From the NCBI GenBank assembly GCA_035565775.1, contig DATMRW010000021.1, positions 806,001 through 870,000 on the forward strand: a stretch of DNA of 64,000 nt, written 5' to 3'. The position numbers and the translations under genes are program-made. Source of the stretch: PRO6 sp035565775 (GTDB lineage Bacteria; Pseudomonadota; Alphaproteobacteria; Rhizobiales; Xanthobacteraceae). The notes beneath the pieces were generated by a model that searched no databases, was not told the DNA's origin, and was given only the letters and a program-made list of their open reading frames with translations. Of the stretch, positions 62,247 through 64,000 are shown piece by piece (position 1 is the first letter of the stretch; each line of letters opens with the position of its first letter).

Positions 62247-62262
62247 TTTTAACGTTAAAGTA
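62247..62262. promoter_or_regulatory. Candidate MarR operator, site 3 (dioxygenase/flavin reductase-MarR divergent region)
   Basis: TTTTAACGTTAAAGTA, containing the perfect palindrome TTTAACGTTAAA (62248-62259). It lies 54 bases before the flavin reductase-MarR start and 71 bases before the dioxygenase start. It is the most symmetric of three related sites in this cluster. Confidence 0.6.
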
Positions 62263-62315
62263 GCGATCCGGCATCAGGACTCCGATTGCGGTCTTGAGGC
62301 GGGCGAGTGGAGAGC

Positions 62316-63308
62316 ATGACGGATCTGCCGTCAAAACAGGCCCTTTCGAGTGCGCAGCCGGTCAGCCCGGATGACTTCCGCCATGCGCTCGGCCAGTTTC
62401 CCACCGGCGTCACCGTCGTCACCGCAACGCATGACGGCCAGCCCGTCGGCATGACCGCCAATTCCTTCGCCTCGGTCTCGCTGCAGCCCCCGCTGGTGCT
62501 GTGGAGCGTTGCGACCTCCGCTTTCAGCCATGACGCATTCGTCGCCGCCGATGCCTATGCCGTGCATTTCCTAGGCACGGACCACTTTCACTACGCCGCC
62601 CGTTTCGCCGGCCGGGGCTCGCCGAAATTCGATGGCGTCAACCACCAGCCCGGTATCACCGGCGCGCCGCTGCTCGATGGCCTTGCCCCGATCCTCGAAT
62701 GCCGGACCTGGGCGCGCTATCCCGGCGGCGACCACACCATTCTCGTCGGCGAGGTCGTCCGGATCGTGACGCGAACGCACGACCCGCTGGTGTTCCATTC
62801 GGGACAGATGCGCCGGATCGATAGCTCGCCCTTCGCGAGCCGGATGCCGGAACTGGCGGCGGGCAGCTTCGCCAACACCTATCTCGCCTATCTGCTCGCG
62901 CGGGCGAGCTTTCTCGTGTCGAGCGCGTTCCACGCCACGCTCCCGCAATGGGACCTGTCGGTATCGGAATGGCGGGTGCTCGCCTGCCTGATGGATGCCG
63001 AGGGCCTGTCCGTCGGCGAGCTCGCAGCAATGGCGCTGATGAAACAGCCGGCGCTGACCAAGATCCTCGACCGGATGGAGCGCGACGGCCTCGTCGTCCG
63101 CAAAATGGCCGCGGCAGATCGCCGCCGCGTCCTCATCCACCTCACCGCCGCCGGCCGCAGCCGGGCGAAGCCCGTGCTGCGCGCCGCCAAGGCCCATGAG
63201 ACGGAGCTTTTGGCGACGTTCAAGCCTGAGGAGCGGCGCATGATCAAAGAAGCGTTGCATCTTTTGATCGACGGCCACGCCGCGGAAACCGCGCGGAAAT
63301 CCCGCTGA
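62316..63308 (+). CDS. Flavin reductase fused to a MarR-type regulatory domain
   Basis: Protein of 330 residues with two modules. Residues about 20-175 form a split-barrel FMN reductase: RHALGQFPTGVTVVTA, VGMTANSFASVSLQPPLVLWSV and the VGEVVRI segment. Residues about 190-325 form a MarR winged helix: DLSVSEWRVLACLMDAEGLSVGELA, KQPALTKILDRMERDGLVVRK and DRRRVLIHLTAAG. The same layout occurs in the C1 reductase of Acinetobacter p-hydroxyphenylacetate hydroxylase, where the MarR-like part binds the aromatic substrate and stimulates flavin reduction. Here it may do this, act as a DNA-binding repressor, or both. Confidence 0.88.
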   Translation: MTDLPSKQALSSAQPVSPDDFRHALGQFPTGVTVVTATHDGQPVGMTANSFASVSLQPPLVLWSVATSAFSHDAFVAADAYAVHFLGTDHFHYAARFAGRGSPKFDGVNHQPGITGAPLLDGLAPILECRTWARYPGGDHTILVGEVVRIVTRTHDPLVFHSGQMRRIDSSPFASRMPELAAGSFANTYLAYLLARASFLVSSAFHATLPQWDLSVSEWRVLACLMDAEGLSVGELAAMALMKQPALTKILDRMERDGLVVRKMAAADRRRVLIHLTAAGRSRAKPVLRAAKAHETELLATFKPEERRMIKEALHLLIDGHAAETARKSR

Positions 63309-63409
63309 TTGCGTCAATTGGGGTCTGTTGACGAGTGCGATCGGGGCTGGAACGGGCCGCCGGGGGCGGCTAGAAAGGGCCTTTCCCATCCTGCGTAAAA
63401 GGTTGTCCC

Positions 63410-63976
63410 GTGTCCCAGTCCGCTGCCCGCATCCGCCTCGCCGAAATCATCCGCGACCGCTCGTTCGGACGCGGCGAAATCACGCTGGCTTCGGGCCGCA
63501 AGAGCGACTTCTACTTCAACCTCAAGCCGACCATGCTGAATCCCGAAGGCGCGGCCCTCCTCGCCGAATTGACGCTCGAGGCGCTTGAGGACGTGAAGAT
63601 CGATCTGGTCGGCGGGCTTGAAATGGGCGCGGTGCCGATCGCTGGCGCGATCGCCCAGCTGTCCTGGATCAAGGGCCAGCCGATCCCCGCCTTCTTCGTC
63701 CGCAAGAAGCCGAAGGAGCACGGCGCGCGGCTCGCGATCGAGGGCCTGTCCAAGACCGAGAGCCTGCCCGGCAAGCGGGTGGTCATCGTCGAGGACGTCA
63801 CCACCACCGGCAGCTCCGCGCTCAAGGCGGTCGAAGCCGTCCGCGAAGCGGGCGCCGAAGTCGTGCTCGTGCTGACCATGGTCGACCGCGAGGAAGGCGC
63901 CACCGAAGCCTTCGGCGAGGCCGGCCTGCCTTTCCGTTCGCTCTACAAGGCTTCCGAATTCCTCAATCGCGGCTGA
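63410..63976 (+). CDS. pyrE: Orotate phosphoribosyltransferase
   Basis: Transfers the phosphoribosyl group of PRPP to orotate, giving orotidine 5'-phosphate, the fifth step of pyrimidine synthesis. The product is 188 residues. The N-terminal part has GEITLASGRKSDFYFNLK, the flexible-loop region KKPKEHG, and the PRPP motif VVIVEDVTTTGSS with two acidic residues. The GTG start at 63410 has a modest AAGG upstream. It is unrelated to the aromatic cluster on its left. Confidence 0.95.
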   Translation: MSQSAARIRLAEIIRDRSFGRGEITLASGRKSDFYFNLKPTMLNPEGAALLAELTLEALEDVKIDLVGGLEMGAVPIAGAIAQLSWIKGQPIPAFFVRKKPKEHGARLAIEGLSKTESLPGKRVVIVEDVTTTGSSALKAVEAVREAGAEVVLVLTMVDREEGATEAFGEAGLPFRSLYKASEFLNRG

Positions 63977-64000
63977 CCCGTACGAGCGGCAGCCACCTAG

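Overview
This is a high-GC chromosomal segment of an alphaproteobacterium, most likely of the Bradyrhizobium/Rhodopseudomonas/Afipia group (Nitrobacteraceae, Hyphomicrobiales). The grounds are the phaR-phaAB arrangement, a class I lysyl-tRNA synthetase, the ptsP-prfA-prmC-DUF4167 order, the DUF6460 and DUF3422 proteins, and the abundance of Liv-type transport, acyl-CoA and SDR genes. I see no phage, insertion sequence, CRISPR array or rRNA. The only RNA gene I can support is one tRNA-Gly(CCC). The genus is inferred from gene content only.

Layout. 1-3100: polyhydroxybutyrate regulator phaR (partial) divergent from phaA and phaB, then a bidirectional terminator and hemE. 4.4-10.5 kb: an old yellow enzyme, a small stress module (ECF sigma factor, DUF4142 protein, cupredoxin) with two matching candidate ECF promoters, a large FAD dehydrogenase, a secreted hypothetical protein and a SCO1-type copper protein. 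10.5-20.4 kb: a membrane GT2 glycosyltransferase, a periplasmic solute-binding protein, lysK, a TauE permease, an S24 repressor, DUF952-pyrD, a MATE pump and DUF6460. 20.8-32.1 kb: ptsP-prfA-prmC, a 0.69-kb gap, DUF4167, a methyltransferase, gloB, a DUF985 cupin, a DMT exporter, an atypical hemC and DUF3422.

32.1-44.9 kb: a compact ten-gene operon read leftward (Zn-ADH, quinone reductase, TPP enzyme, LivK, LivH, a fused LivM-LivG, LivF, SDR, AroE-like dehydrogenase, GMC oxidoreductase) facing a divergent GntR/FCD regulator. It looks like one uptake-and-oxidation pathway for a hydroxylated carboxylic or alicyclic compound that I cannot name. 44.9-53.2 kb: an MFS transporter, an SPW-repeat protein, tRNA-Gly, a PAS histidine kinase, a Zn-ADH and an HxlR-PanE-MATE operon.

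53.2-63.3 kb: a cluster that reads as a CoA-linked (hetero)aromatic degradation pathway. It holds a 2-aminobenzoate-CoA-ligase-like enzyme, RidA, an enoyl-CoA hydratase, an SDR, an alpha/beta hydrolase, an acyl-CoA-dehydrogenase-fold enzyme lacking the usual catalytic glutamate, a second CoA ligase, a NicX-type 2,5-dihydroxypyridine dioxygenase homologue with all three iron ligands, and a flavin reductase fused to a MarR domain. A TTTTAA-N3-T(A/C)AA sequence recurs upstream of its transcription units and is a candidate MarR operator. I regard this cluster, with the GntR operon second, as the best candidate for an undescribed system. The window ends with pyrE.
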